A DNA stretch of 64,000 nucleotides from DATMAM01 sp035559995 (GCA_035559995.1 DATMAM010000038.1:124001-188000), one strand, 5' to 3'; positions 24,025-33,398 are shown, numbered from the stretch's first letter. Program-made: numbers and translations. Notes: generated by a model from the sequence alone, not told the origin.

Positions 24025-24100
24025 ATAAAAGTTGCATGGGCTCCCTTCTCGGCAAAGCATAGCCTGAGCTTTGTCGAAAAAGGGCGGGGGAGATTTGATT
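24025..24100. repeat. Intergenic repeat-like segment
   Basis: Between the VOC and sorbosone-dehydrogenase-like genes lies AGCCTGAGCTTTGTCGAAAA followed by GGGCGGGGGAGATTTG. This recalls the segment at 13075-13215 (its complement contains CCTGAGCGTAGTCGAA and GGGGAGATTTTT) and the one at 63594-63660. A dispersed family is likely; no coding potential. Confidence 0.4.
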
Positions 24101-24159
24101 TGCGGCAGGCACGCTTAAACTGCAGCGACCAATTGAGAAAAAGACTTCGAGGAAAAACG

Positions 24160-25431
24160 ATGTCACGCGCTCTTTGGCGCCTGATCGGCGCTCCGGTCGC
24201 CTTTTTCTTGTTCTTTTCTGAGCTTCGGGCGCAGCCCCTGTCCGGCCGGGGCGCTGTCGAGGTCGGGCCGCCGGATCAGCTTATTCTGCCGCCGCCCTTT
24301 GCTACTCCGTCGGTGCGCAACCGCTCTAAAGCGATCGGCTGGCCGCAAGGAAAAACGCCGGCCGCGCCGGCGGGGGTTACCGTGAGCCTTTTCGCGGATA
24401 GCCTCGATAACCCGCGGCTTGCGTACGTGCTCCCGAACGGCGATGTCACAGTCGTGGAATCGACTCGCGAGTCGCCAAACCGGCCCGAGGAGCGCTCGGC
24501 CAACCGGATCGCGCTTTTTCGCGACACGAACAATGACGGCCGGCCTGACCTGCGCGAGGTCTTTGTTACGGGCCTCAATATGCCGTTTGGCATGCTGCAG
24601 CTCGGGGAGTGGTTCTATGTCGGCAATACCGACGGGCTTGTGCGCTATCGCTACCGCAGGGGCCAGACCCGGCTTGAGGGAAAAGCGGAAAAGATTCTCG
24701 AGCTTCCGGCCGGAGGGCATTTCACGCGCAACGTGATTGCCAATGCAGCCGGAACAAAGCTCTACGTTGCCGTCGGCTCGACGTCGAACGTCGATGAAGA
24801 CAAGCGCGACGCCAAAGACCCGCGTCGCGCCGCGATCCTCGAGGTGAATCCTGACGGGAGCGGCATGCGCGTTTTCGCCAGCGGGCTTCGTAATCCCGTT
24901 GGAATGGACTGGGAGCCGAAGACAAACGTGCTTTGGACGGTCGTCAACGAGCGCGACGGCCTCGGCGACGAGCTTGTGCCCGATTATCTCACGAGCGTGA
25001 AAGAGGGCGCTTTTTACGGCTGGCCTTATTCCTATTTCGGACAAAACGAGGACCCGCGCAAAAAAGGCGAAAGGCCCGATCTCGTCTTAAAGGCGATCAA
25101 GCCCGACTACGCCCTCGGCTCGCACGTCGCGGCTTTGGGCCTGGCCTTCTATCGTGGCAGGTCGTTCCCGAGCCGCTATCACGGTGGCGCTTTCATCGGC
25201 ATGCATGGCTCGTGGAACCGCTCGAACATGGTCGGCTACAAGGTGGCTTTCGTTCGCTTCGAGAACGGTAGGCCGGTCGGTCCGCTCGAAGACTTTCTGA
25301 CAGGGTTCATCGCCAACGAGAAAACTTTTGAGGTCTACGGCCGCCCCGTCGGCGTCACGGTCTGGTACGACGGCTCGCTTCTCGTCGCCGACGACTCCGG
25401 CAAAAAGGTCTGGCGCGTGAGCGCGAAGTAA
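24160..25431 (+). CDS. L-sorbosone dehydrogenase-like (PQQ-type beta-propeller) protein
   Basis: The 423-residue exported protein (signal to about residue 22) is a six-bladed propeller of the sugar/sorbosone dehydrogenase family: GVTVSLFADSLDNPRLAYVLPNGDV, NNDGRPDLREVFVTGLNMPFGM, NVIANAAGTKLYVAVGSTSN, FASGLRNPVGMDWEP, WNRSNMVGYKVAFVRFENGRP and VWYDGSLLVADDSGKKVWRV. Members oxidise sugars or aldehydes with PQQ in the periplasm. GAGG seven bases upstream supports the ATG at 24160. Confidence 0.85.
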   Translation: MSRALWRLIGAPVAFFLFFSELRAQPLSGRGAVEVGPPDQLILPPPFATPSVRNRSKAIGWPQGKTPAAPAGVTVSLFADSLDNPRLAYVLPNGDVTVVESTRESPNRPEERSANRIALFRDTNNDGRPDLREVFVTGLNMPFGMLQLGEWFYVGNTDGLVRYRYRRGQTRLEGKAEKILELPAGGHFTRNVIANAAGTKLYVAVGSTSNVDEDKRDAKDPRRAAILEVNPDGSGMRVFASGLRNPVGMDWEPKTNVLWTVVNERDGLGDELVPDYLTSVKEGAFYGWPYSYFGQNEDPRKKGERPDLVLKAIKPDYALGSHVAALGLAFYRGRSFPSRYHGGAFIGMHGSWNRSNMVGYKVAFVRFENGRPVGPLEDFLTGFIANEKTFEVYGRPVGVTVWYDGSLLVADDSGKKVWRVSAK

Positions 25432-25592
25432 GCTTACGCTAGATCGACACACTTTCACTGGCGGATGCGCTGGAGTTCTGTAAAAAATTCTCGACGCTCC
25501 TTGCGATCGGTATAACGTCTCCGCGCCCTCTCATCCAAGCGCCGCTGGCCCGCTATTTCGGAATGTTTTTCCGGGCTCGTGCCTGGCGCTGA

Positions 25593-26462
25593 TCACGTCA
25601 GGCTATCGTTGTAGTTTCCTTTGGGCACAAAATTGAAGAAGTGCCCGGAGCCGCCGACCATTCGCTGCGAGTGCGGCACGCCGGCGGGGATATGAACGCC
25701 GACGGGGCTTTCGGCGACGACCTTCTCGTCGCCGATGGTAAACTCGGTGGTAAGCCCGGTCAGACGCTCGCCCGTGCCGATCACGATGTGATAGGTGTCG
25801 CAGTTGTGGGTGTGCTTGTCCACGTAGTCCACTTGCGTCGGCTTTAGATCCGAAACGCTGCGAACGACCGTATAAAATTGGGCTGCCGGTTTTATCTTGC
25901 CGTCGATAAAGACGTACCGAACGCCGGGCGCGGTCTCCCTGTGGGCTTTTATTTCGGTCGTTGGCCGGACCTCGGGCTTTAAGATATAACCGGCAAACCG
26001 TTCCGCCTCCCTCTCGCCCGCCTCGAGATCGGGCTGCGTGTCGGTGTGCGTGTAGCCGCGGCTACGAAAAAGGACCACAACCCAGCCGGCGCCGCGCGTC
26101 ACCTTGTACTCGTGGACAGCGCCCGCGGGTATATAAACCGTCGCCGGCGAGACGATCCTGTGAACTTTGCCGTCGAACTTGATTTGCCCCTCAAGTCCGG
26201 TCAGGTCGTTTTGGACGCCGAGAAAAAAATAGAATTCGTCGGTGTTGTGAAAGTGCGGGACCTGATAGTCGGGGACTTCAGCGGGAAGGTCCTTGGCTTC
26301 ATGGATGGCGACGTAAATATCGGCTTCGGGGTGCGAGTCCTTGTTGATAAAGATATGCCGCTTGACCGGCAGTACCACGCGCTCGCGCAGCGGCCTTTTT
26401 TCCTCCGCATGCCCCCCGAGCACCCCGGGCCTCGCTCTAACAACGCACCGTGCCAGCTCCAT
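25593..26462 (-). CDS. Double-cupin protein
   Basis: The 289-residue product has two cupin modules: HFHNTDEFYFFLG..VYIPAGAVHEYKV near residues 58-105 and HTHNCDTYHIVIG..VHIPAGVPHS near 223-270. Each keeps a likely metal triad of two or three His plus Glu/Asp. The start (ATG 26460-26462) has GGAG close upstream. It follows the Bug protein gene by 14 bases on the same strand. Likely a metal-dependent dioxygenase or isomerase, or a small-molecule sensor; substrate unknown. Confidence 0.8.
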   Translation of the reverse strand: MELARCVVRARPGVLGGHAEEKRPLRERVVLPVKRHIFINKDSHPEADIYVAIHEAKDLPAEVPDYQVPHFHNTDEFYFFLGVQNDLTGLEGQIKFDGKVHRIVSPATVYIPAGAVHEYKVTRGAGWVVVLFRSRGYTHTDTQPDLEAGEREAERFAGYILKPEVRPTTEIKAHRETAPGVRYVFIDGKIKPAAQFYTVVRSVSDLKPTQVDYVDKHTHNCDTYHIVIGTGERLTGLTTEFTIGDEKVVAESPVGVHIPAGVPHSQRMVGGSGHFFNFVPKGNYNDSLT

Positions 26463-26476
26463 AGGATCTCCGTCAA

Positions 26477-27508
26477 TTACTTTCCTTCTAAAATTTCCTT
26501 CATCGCCGCGATGACCTCGGGCGGCTGGTTGACGACTTCTTTTGCCAGAGCTTCCAATTGCTCGCCGCCGACGGGATTGATTTCCCAGCCGCGCTTTTGT
26601 GCTTCGGCCAAAAACTCGCCGTCGCGCAGCATCTTCATGTACGCGTCGCGGAGGATCTTTAGCCGTTCCGGCGGAAGTCCGGGAGTCGCCACGATCGGCC
26701 GGCCGAAGGCGCCGGGCCCGAGAATCACCTTGGCCAGCCGCCTCTTTGCTTCGGGAATTTTTTCCTGGTTCATCAGCTCCCAGATCGTCGGCGTGTCGGG
26801 AAGCCGGCGGTTTTTCTTGTCGCCTGTCTGAACGAGGATTCTGACAAAACCGGTCTTCGCCCAGGTCCGCCCCGGCTCTCGGCCGAAAAAGGCCGCAATC
26901 GTCGCGCCGCGGCAGTGGACCTCGTTTCTCTCGACCGCCACGTCGACGTCGGCCGCGCCCGGATAGCCGGTGACCAATTGAATTTTGAGATTGAAGATAT
27001 GCGCGAGAAGCTTTGGGATGTAATAACCGGTGCTGCCGACCCCCGTGGCGCCGCAGCGCACGGGCTCGCTCGCGTTTCGGAGATCGAGAAGCGACTTGTA
27101 AGGCAAATCGGACCTTATGAAAAGGAGCTCGTCGTTTTCCTCGGGCGTTCCGATCCAGCTGAACTTCGCCCAATCGAACTGCACTTCCTTTTGTCCGAGA
27201 AGCTGCGCGAAATAAATCGGCGAGGTGAGCGCGCCGAGCGTAAGTCCGTCCGGCTTGGCGACGCTGTAGACGTAGTTGGCGGCCGTCATCGAGCCGCCGC
27301 CTGGCATATTCTGAACGATGATGTCCGGTTTGCCGGGGATATGCTTCGGCAAATGGTTGGCGGCCGCGCGCGCGTAGAGATCGCTTGCCGCCCCGGCGGA
27401 GGCGCCGACGATGATTCTAATTTGCTTTCCCTTGTAGAAATCGCTCTGCGCGCGCAATTTAGCCGCGCACGCAAGGACTATGCACACGGCCGCTAGGGCT
27501 TTTCTCAT
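26477..27508 (-). CDS. Bug-family (TctC) periplasmic solute-binding protein
   Basis: The 343-residue protein has a signal peptide and the Bug family signatures FYKGKQIRIIVGASAGAASDLYAR, HIPGKPDIIVQNMPGGGSMTAANYVYSVAKPDGLT and PTIWELMNQEKIPEAKRRL. Such proteins bind carboxylates, often for tripartite tricarboxylate transporters, but no TctA/TctB membrane genes lie in the window. It is followed closely by the double-cupin gene and preceded by a PEP-mutase-family gene, so it may capture the substrate of that small cluster. Confidence 0.92.
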   Translation of the reverse strand: MRKALAAVCIVLACAAKLRAQSDFYKGKQIRIIVGASAGAASDLYARAAANHLPKHIPGKPDIIVQNMPGGGSMTAANYVYSVAKPDGLTLGALTSPIYFAQLLGQKEVQFDWAKFSWIGTPEENDELLFIRSDLPYKSLLDLRNASEPVRCGATGVGSTGYYIPKLLAHIFNLKIQLVTGYPGAADVDVAVERNEVHCRGATIAAFFGREPGRTWAKTGFVRILVQTGDKKNRRLPDTPTIWELMNQEKIPEAKRRLAKVILGPGAFGRPIVATPGLPPERLKILRDAYMKMLRDGEFLAEAQKRGWEINPVGGEQLEALAKEVVNQPPEVIAAMKEILEGK

Positions 27509-27518
27509 GCTCCAAACC

Positions 27519-28472
27519 TCACGCGTCGTTAAAAGCCTTGGATTTGTTCCGCGCGGCTTTTCCCGGGCGCGCGTAGCGCGCCTCCAGCCGCGACAGCTCG
27601 GACATGCCGGTTACGTCGTAATCCCATTTTGCGCCGCCCGTGAAAGGCGTGTCCGGGTAGCGCTCTTGAAACTCATGCCAGGCGGCAATTCCTTTTTTTT
27701 GGAAGTCCCGCAGGAAGTGCCAGCAGATCGCTTTTAGCATTCGATCCGGAAGGAAGGTGTACCAGGCGGCATTCAGGCCCAGCTTTTTGTGCTCATCGAG
27801 GCTCAGCGGGCGCGGGAGCCTCCCCTGCATCGCGGAAAAGGGCCCCTTGACGACCTTGCGCGCCCGCTTGATCTCTGCGAGCGAATGCGGCGCCTCGAAC
27901 TGAACCCAATCGACCCCCGCCTCTTTTTCGTAGAGCCTAAGCCGCTGCAGGGTTTCTCCGAGACCGCCGCCCTGAGCGTCGCGCGCGTAGCATTGGCTCA
28001 TGATCACGAAGTCGGGATCGAGCTCGTTTTTCCTGTCGACGGCCACCCGGTAGCGCGCGATCGCCTCGTCGCGAGAGACCACGGCGATCCCCTCCGACAG
28101 AGTTCGCCGCTTCTGCTCCAGCGGCTGATCGTCAAGGCGGAGCCCCGCCAGGCCCGCCTCGATACACTCTTCGACCAGGCGCCGGACAGCCATGATCCCG
28201 CCATGGCCGGTGTCGCCGTCGAGAATCACGGGGATCTTTACGCTGCGCGCGATCCACTTGCCGAACTGAACGCACTCGGTCATCGACAGAAGGCCAAGGT
28301 CGGGAAGCCCGGTATAATTGCCGCCGGTGATGCTGGTCCCGACGAAGCACGCCTCGACGCCGTTAGCTTCCATGATCTTTGCGTGAAAGGCGTTGGGCGC
28401 GCCGAGAACGGCGAGCACCTTGTCTTTGCGCTGCAAGAGGCGCTTAAGCTCTTTTCCGGGAGAGTTCCTCAT
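27519..28472 (-). CDS. PEP mutase / isocitrate lyase superfamily enzyme
   Basis: The 317-residue protein has the superfamily core: PNAFHAKIMEANGVEACFVGT, the metal-binding DGDTGHGG near residue 82, GLRLDDQPLEQKR (acidic Mg ligands) and the gating-loop position with the family's Cys lacking. Members include PEP mutase, oxaloacetate decarboxylase and methylisocitrate lyase, all breaking or rearranging carbon bonds next to a carboxylate. The ATG at 28470-28472 overlaps the stop of the amidohydrolase gene (ATGA), indicating coupled translation. Confidence 0.85.
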   Translation of the reverse strand: MRNSPGKELKRLLQRKDKVLAVLGAPNAFHAKIMEANGVEACFVGTSITGGNYTGLPDLGLLSMTECVQFGKWIARSVKIPVILDGDTGHGGIMAVRRLVEECIEAGLAGLRLDDQPLEQKRRTLSEGIAVVSRDEAIARYRVAVDRKNELDPDFVIMSQCYARDAQGGGLGETLQRLRLYEKEAGVDWVQFEAPHSLAEIKRARKVVKGPFSAMQGRLPRPLSLDEHKKLGLNAAWYTFLPDRMLKAICWHFLRDFQKKGIAAWHEFQERYPDTPFTGGAKWDYDVTGMSELSRLEARYARPGKAARNKSKAFNDA

Positions 28473-29617
28473 TCCGAATAACGCCGATAAAAGCGCACCG
28501 CGTTGTCCCACAGAAGCTTGCGCAGGTGCTCCTCGCGCAGATTCCAGCCGAGGACGGTTTCAGCCGCTACCGGAAACCAGCTCTCGCCGTGCGGATAGTC
28601 CGAGCCGAACATCAGAATGTCCGGTCCGAGTAGCTCGATGACGCTGCGCGTGATCGCCGCCCCTTCGGAGACCTCTATGCTCTGGAAGTAGCGGCCGCCG
28701 GTCACATATTCATGAATCGTCTGCTTCAGCTGCGGCAGCGCCTCGGGGCAGAGCTTGGTATGTTCTTCGAGGCGATTGACCCACGAAGGCAACCAGCCGT
28801 GCCCGGCCTCGAGCGTACCGACCCTCAGCGTCGGGTAGCGGTCCATAATTCCGGCGCCGATGATGGCCGCCATATTGCGCTGGCCGCACCAGTAGTGCGC
28901 GGCCGATCTCTGCAGCCAGAGGTTGCCCCAGGACTCCAGGCCGCCGGGAGCGTAGGGGGGCATCACCGTGAATGTATGGAGCGCGACCGACAAATCGTAA
29001 TCGGCCGCCGCCTTCCACACCGGCTCAAGGCTCGGATGATCGAGGGGAAACTGGTAGGGCGCATAGACGAAGATCGCCAGAGGCCAGGATTGTTTCGCGC
29101 AGCGGTGAAGCTCGGCGAGCGACGCCTCAAGATTGCGCGCCGAGATCAGGATGACGCCTTTGAGCCGGCGCGGAAAAGCCGCGCAATAGTCCGCCATCCA
29201 GCGGTGATAGGCCTCGTACATCGCCGTCTCGATGCTCACGTCCTCGACGGTCGTCCAGGTGCCAAACCAGCCGGACGGGAGCATCAAGTTGACGTCGATG
29301 CCTTCGAGGTCCATGTCTTGGATGCGCGCGGCCGGATCGCGCTCGCATTGAGGGTTGGGCTTTCCGTGCTGGTGTCTCTTGTAGCCCCTCATGTACTCGC
29401 GGTTCTCGGCCGCTTCCTCGCTCGCCGCGCCAAGCCGCCGCTTGTAGTGGCGCGCGCCCATCAGATACGTAACGGAGCCCTGGCTGTCGCGGGTCTTGTA
29501 GGGCTCAAACTGCGCCAGCTTCGCCCGGACCTCGGCGGCAAGATAGGGCTCGAGAAGGGCGGCGTCGGGCCTTACATGCGTGTCCGCGTCGAAAATTTTG
29601 TAGCCGTTTCGTGCCAT
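28469..29617 (-). CDS. Amidohydrolase-2 family metal-dependent hydrolase or decarboxylase
   Basis: The 382-residue TIM-barrel protein starts with the DADTHVRPDA element in place of the usual D.H.H, then has the catalytic His region (VALHTFTVMPP), late LGPDILMFGSDYPHGESWFP with the conserved Asp, and LLWDNAVRFYRRY at the end. This is the ACMSD/uracilase-like Amidohydro_2 family, common in degradation of aromatic or heterocyclic acids. It is coupled to the PEP-mutase-family gene. A decayed relative lies about 500 bases upstream. Confidence 0.87.
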   Translation of the reverse strand: MARNGYKIFDADTHVRPDAALLEPYLAAEVRAKLAQFEPYKTRDSQGSVTYLMGARHYKRRLGAASEEAAENREYMRGYKRHQHGKPNPQCERDPAARIQDMDLEGIDVNLMLPSGWFGTWTTVEDVSIETAMYEAYHRWMADYCAAFPRRLKGVILISARNLEASLAELHRCAKQSWPLAIFVYAPYQFPLDHPSLEPVWKAAADYDLSVALHTFTVMPPYAPGGLESWGNLWLQRSAAHYWCGQRNMAAIIGAGIMDRYPTLRVGTLEAGHGWLPSWVNRLEEHTKLCPEALPQLKQTIHEYVTGGRYFQSIEVSEGAAITRSVIELLGPDILMFGSDYPHGESWFPVAAETVLGWNLREEHLRKLLWDNAVRFYRRYSE

Positions 29618-30024
29618 GCTTCTATTCCCAATAGATCAAAGCCGCATGCGCCTCAGCATCTGGTTAAATCGCATGAGGACCAACTTAAGTTCAAGCAGTT
29701 TCGTTCGGCCGTGACAAATCAGAGTTTCTCTCTCCTACGAAAATACGGTTGCAGATCACGACGTTTGGGATCCAGGTCCCGCTTTCCCGACGAGCGCGCA
29801 TCCTTCGATGCGGCGGCGCTTCGCGCTGGCCTACTCAGGATCGGTCCGATTTCCCGAGTAGGCCCGCAGGGCCGTAGCGAGGGATACCCGACCCGACGGG
29901 GACGACGAGCACACGATCCGTTCGATGAATCAGCCGTTTCAGCCGGGTCGTCGAGTTGATATCAGCTGTGTTCTGTTTGCGGCAACGAATTCAACTGTTG
30001 TCCGATCTCACTCTGTGCAAAGCG
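29618..30024. other. Gene-free stretch with a hairpin repeat
   Basis: No gene is recognised. A GC-rich segment at about 29755-29900 contains the hairpin described separately. Codon structure typical of the neighbours is absent in all frames. Confidence 0.5.
29828..29864. repeat. Imperfect palindrome (REP-like hairpin)
   Basis: GGCCTACTC (29828-29836) and GAGTAGGCC (29856-29864) are perfect complements; inside them GGATCGG pairs with CCGAT..CC with two extra T. The whole makes a roughly 16-pair stem with small bulges. No T tract follows, so it is more like a REP-type element than a terminator. Confidence 0.6.
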
Positions 30025-30213
30025 CGCGGGGATCTCGAGCCGGCGCGGTACCTCGCATAGTACCGCACCGCATTGTCCCAAAAGAGCTTACTTCTACGCG
30101 CTCGGGCAGATCCCATCGCAGCACGATGTCTACGGACCGGGGAAATCAGCTCTCCGCATGAGGATAGCAGAGGCATACATCAGGATATCTTCGCCGACGA
30201 GATCGATCATTGA
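30025..30213 (-). pseudogene. Decayed amidohydrolase C-terminal fragment
   Basis: On the minus strand MIDLVGEDILMYAS, then in a shifted frame YPHAES, stop, VDIVLRWDLPERVEV, and in another frame KLFWDNAVRYYARYRAG follow in the order of an Amidohydro_2 C terminus (compare LGPDILMFGSDYPHGES and LLWDNAVRFYRRY of the intact gene at 28469-29617). Two frameshifts and a stop show that it is dead. The N-terminal two thirds are absent. It is a relic of a related but not identical gene. Confidence 0.75.
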
Positions 30214-30623
30214 ATCGCCGTCAGGGGCAAGCCGCAGCAATGCCGCCAAGAGTAGCGATCCGATACAGCAATTGCAAGGAGGCGTTGTCGCTTGCGGCCG
30301 CGCTCTGCCGAGACGAGGACTTAAATGAGGCGATCGGCGGCATCGACAGGGTCCCGCGCGGCCGCGCAAAGCCGGGGCAAAGCCGGCAGTTGGCTATCTC
30401 GCTAACAAATATCCCGCCGCGGCAGAAATCTTAGAGACGCTGCCTGATTGTGGAATACCACTCACCGATGCGGTGGAGAAGCGGAGCCAGCCGCAACCAA
30501 GCTAGAACCGGGCGTTGGCCCAGTTGGCGACGTAATTCCAAAGATTGAGCGGTACGTTCGTGTACGGCCGGGTGCCGTGGAAGGCGGCGCAGGCGTCGCA
30601 GTTGCCGAGGCCGTGGGATCCTG
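30214..30623. other. Degenerate stretch between pseudogene and LysR fragment
   Basis: A plus-strand frame ending at 30505 reads VGYLANKYPAAAEILETLPD and looks like the tail of a real protein, but the family is not recognised and upstream frames are broken. The rest shows no gene. Together with its neighbours it forms a decayed patch. Confidence 0.35.
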
Positions 30624-31133
30624 ATGGCCTTCAGGGAATCCCACCCGTGGGTTCGTGTTCTGCTCGAAGCGAACGATAATCGCGTGCTCGAGCAGCGCAT
30701 TCTCAAGTCGGAGGTGGAAATCGCGCTGATCACTCAGCGCCCCGCATGCCCGCAGGTCGTCGTCGAGCCGTACAAAACGCTCGAGGTGGTTGCGGTGATT
30801 GCTGCGACAAGTTCGCTGGCGGCAGAGCCCAAGGGCTTGCGCGCGCTGGCGAAAATTCCGCTGGTTGTCCGCAGAAACGGTAAGATTCAAAGCATCCTCG
30901 CGAAAAAGGGATACCAGGCGAATATTTGCGTTGAATGTGAGAATTCGGCGGCGGTCAAGGCGGCCGCGCAAATGGGGATCGGAGTGGGAATCCGGTACAG
31001 AAACGTCGTCGAGCGCGAGCTTCTGCGGGGAGAGCTCAAGCTGCTCGGTGTGCCGGAACTGAGTAAGATCCGCGTGCAGTCGTTTATTACCTATGATGGG
31101 CGTAACCCGCGCCCGCCGCCAAGGATTTTTTGA
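30624..31133 (+). pseudogene. LysR-type regulator fragment (effector-binding domain only)
   Basis: The 169-residue frame begins MAFRESHPWVRVLLEANDN and continues through EVEIALIT, IPLVVRRNGKIQSIL and AAQMGIGVGIRYRNVVE, the effector-binding domain of LysR regulators. The N-terminal winged helix (about 90 residues) is missing and upstream sequence does not supply it, so DNA binding is lost. It probably once controlled the neighbouring catabolic or Bug genes. Confidence 0.7.
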
Positions 31134-31210
31134 CGATCCTGTGCGAGAACCGAATCCTAAAGGCCCCGCGCGCGCCGAGAAAGGCGAGTTGACCAAGCGC
31201 GCCGGGAAAC

Positions 31211-32305
31211 TCACTGCAGGATTTCTCTGATGCGCTTCAATATCTCCGGCGGCTGGGTGACGATCTTTTCGACCTTCTGTTGCATCTGCTCTCCGGTGAG
31301 ATAGCTCCCGTCCCAATCGACAAGCTTTTTGGCGTCGGCGGCAAATTGCGGATCGGCGAGCATCTTTTCAAAGCCCTCGCGGAGGAGCCGGAGAATCTCG
31401 GGCGGAGTTTCCGGCGGCGCCGCATAGGGCCGGTCGAACTCGGTGTACGCGAGCATGATCTCCATCAGATGAAGCGTGGGCTTGGCCTCCGGGGAGGCTA
31501 GCTCGTAGACGGTGGGAACGCCCTGCGGCAGAACGCGGCTTTTCGTCGGTCCTTGCTGCAAGATAAAAGTCGTGAAGCGCTTCTCCATCCACTCGGGCCA
31601 GGGAGAGCGAATGATGGTGATGTCGGAGGTTGCGCGGCAGTCGGCTTCGCCGCGCTCGATGCCAAGGTCAATTTCCCGTCCCGACTTGAAGCCGAGCACG
31701 TGGTGCACTTTGAACTTGAAAATCTCCTCGAGCAAACTGCTAAAGATAAAGCTGATGCTCCCTTTGCCGCTGCTCCCGACCCGCGGCGGCTTGGCGGCGG
31801 CGCGGATGCGCTCGAGACTGGTATAGCCGCTGTCGGTGCGGCAGACGAGCATCATGGGCGCGCTGTTAAAGCTCCCGATCCAACTGAATTTACGAAAGTC
31901 GAAATTCACCTCGGTTCTGCCCGCCATCTGGTCCAAGTAACTCGAGCGAACCAAGGCGGCGATGGTTAGGCCGTCGCGTTTGGCAACGCCGTAAAGATAG
32001 TTCGCGCCGCCGATGCCGGCGCCGGCCGGCATGTTCTGCACGATGATGCTCGGGTTTCCCGGGATGTGCTTGCTCAAGTGCTTGGCGACCAGGCGCGCGG
32101 CGATGTCGGTTGTCCCGCCGGTCCCGGTGGCGACAATCATCTGAATTGTCTTGCCCTCGTAAAACGGCCGCACGCCAGCGCCGGACTGCGCGAGTAGAGC
32201 CGGAGGCAGCGTTGCGGAAACGGCGTGATGCGCCGCGAAAGCCAGGAGGGAGACGGAAAGGGCGCGCGCGGCGCGCGAGGCGATCGGAAAACGGCTCGTA
32301 TTCAT
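31211..32305 (-). CDS. Bug-family (TctC) periplasmic solute-binding protein
   Basis: The 364-residue exported protein has FYEGKTIQMIVATGTGGTTDIAAR, HIPGNPSIIVQNMPAGAGIGGANYLYGVAKRDGLT and the closing WDGSYLTGEQMQQKVEKIV. It is a close paralogue of the next gene (32316-33398), 10 bases away. Its ligand is probably a carboxylate. No membrane partners are nearby. Confidence 0.92.
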   Translation of the reverse strand: MNTSRFPIASRAARALSVSLLAFAAHHAVSATLPPALLAQSGAGVRPFYEGKTIQMIVATGTGGTTDIAARLVAKHLSKHIPGNPSIIVQNMPAGAGIGGANYLYGVAKRDGLTIAALVRSSYLDQMAGRTEVNFDFRKFSWIGSFNSAPMMLVCRTDSGYTSLERIRAAAKPPRVGSSGKGSISFIFSSLLEEIFKFKVHHVLGFKSGREIDLGIERGEADCRATSDITIIRSPWPEWMEKRFTTFILQQGPTKSRVLPQGVPTVYELASPEAKPTLHLMEIMLAYTEFDRPYAAPPETPPEILRLLREGFEKMLADPQFAADAKKLVDWDGSYLTGEQMQQKVEKIVTQPPEILKRIREILQ

Positions 32306-32315
32306 TTCGTTCTCC

Positions 32316-33398
32316 TCACTGCAGGATTTCTTTGATCCGCTTGATCACTTCGGGCGGCTGCGTCACGGTCTTGTCGATCTTTGCCTGGAGTTGCTCTCCC
32401 GTGAGATAGCTTCCGTCCCAGTCGACGAGTTTTTTTGCTTCCGCGCCAAATTCCGGATCGGCGAGCATCTTCTCGAACCCGGCGCGCAGAGCCCGCAAGG
32501 GCTCGGCGGGAGTCGACGGCGGCGCGGCGAAAGGAACGGCGAACTCTGTGTAGGCCAGCATGACGTCCATCAAATTCAGCACAGGCTTTGCGTCCGGCGA
32601 CGCTAGCTCGTAGACGGTAGGGATCTCCTTCGGTAACACGCGGCTTTTTTTCGGTCCTTGCTGCAGGATAAACGTGACAAAGCGCTTTTCGACCCACTCC
32701 CGCCAGGGCGCGCGGCCTGTGGTTACGTCGGAGCTAGCTCGGCAATCAACTTCGCCGCGCTCCATTCCGAGGTCGGTGTCCCGCCCCGATTTGTATCCCA
32801 TGACGTTATGGAATTTAAAATTCAGCGCCTCTTCAACCAAGCTACTGAAGACAAAACTAATGCTGCCGCTGCTCCCCTGGCCGATACGCGCGGGCTTGGT
32901 CGCGCCGCGAATCTTATCGAGACTGGTGAATCCGGAATCGCTTCGGCAGGCCAGAAACATGAGGGCGCTGTTGAAGCTGCCAATCCAACTAAACTTGCGG
33001 AAATCGAAGCGCACCTCGGGCCGGCCAATCATTTGCTCGAGGTAATGAGCGCGGCTGATGGTGGCGATGGTAAGACCGTCGGGCTTGGCGATACTGTACA
33101 GGTGGTTCGCGCCGATCATGCCGCCTGCTCCGGGCATGTTTTGCGCGATGACCGCAGGGTTTCCCGGAATGTGTCTGCCCAAGTACTTGGCCACGATGCG
33201 CGCGCCGATATCGGTGGTTCCCGCGGGAGCAAACGGTATGATGAGATGGATCGTCTTCCCTTCGTAAAAGGGGCGGGCCGTGGCGGCTTGCCGCGATAGT
33301 TGTGCGAGGGTTGCTTGAGGCGGAGCGGGAGTTCGTTGGTCCGCACGGGTAAAAGGCGCCGCAACGATGAGGGTTAAAAAAAGCGTGGCAAAGAACAT
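32316..33398 (-). CDS. Bug-family (TctC) periplasmic solute-binding protein, tandem paralogue
   Basis: The 360-residue protein shares long blocks with its neighbour (FILQQGP.KSRVLP, KKLVDWDGSYLTGEQ, TQPPE..KRI.EILQ), showing a tandem duplication. It has a signal peptide and the Bug signature HIPGNPAVIAQNMPGAGGMIGANHLYSIAKPDGLT. A first-gene position suggests that its promoter, in the 143 bases before the divergent ABC permease gene, drives both. Confidence 0.92.
   Translation of the reverse strand: MFFATLFLTLIVAAPFTRADQRTPAPPQATLAQLSRQAATARPFYEGKTIHLIIPFAPAGTTDIGARIVAKYLGRHIPGNPAVIAQNMPGAGGMIGANHLYSIAKPDGLTIATISRAHYLEQMIGRPEVRFDFRKFSWIGSFNSALMFLACRSDSGFTSLDKIRGATKPARIGQGSSGSISFVFSSLVEEALNFKFHNVMGYKSGRDTDLGMERGEVDCRASSDVTTGRAPWREWVEKRFVTFILQQGPKKSRVLPKEIPTVYELASPDAKPVLNLMDVMLAYTEFAVPFAAPPSTPAEPLRALRAGFEKMLADPEFGAEAKKLVDWDGSYLTGEQLQAKIDKTVTQPPEVIKRIKEILQ

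Noticed and set aside
25593..27173. A 526-codon frame joining cupin and upstream sequence
   Set aside because: The N-terminal half is the Bug gene read in a wrong frame; the cupin has its own ATG with a ribosome site at 26462.
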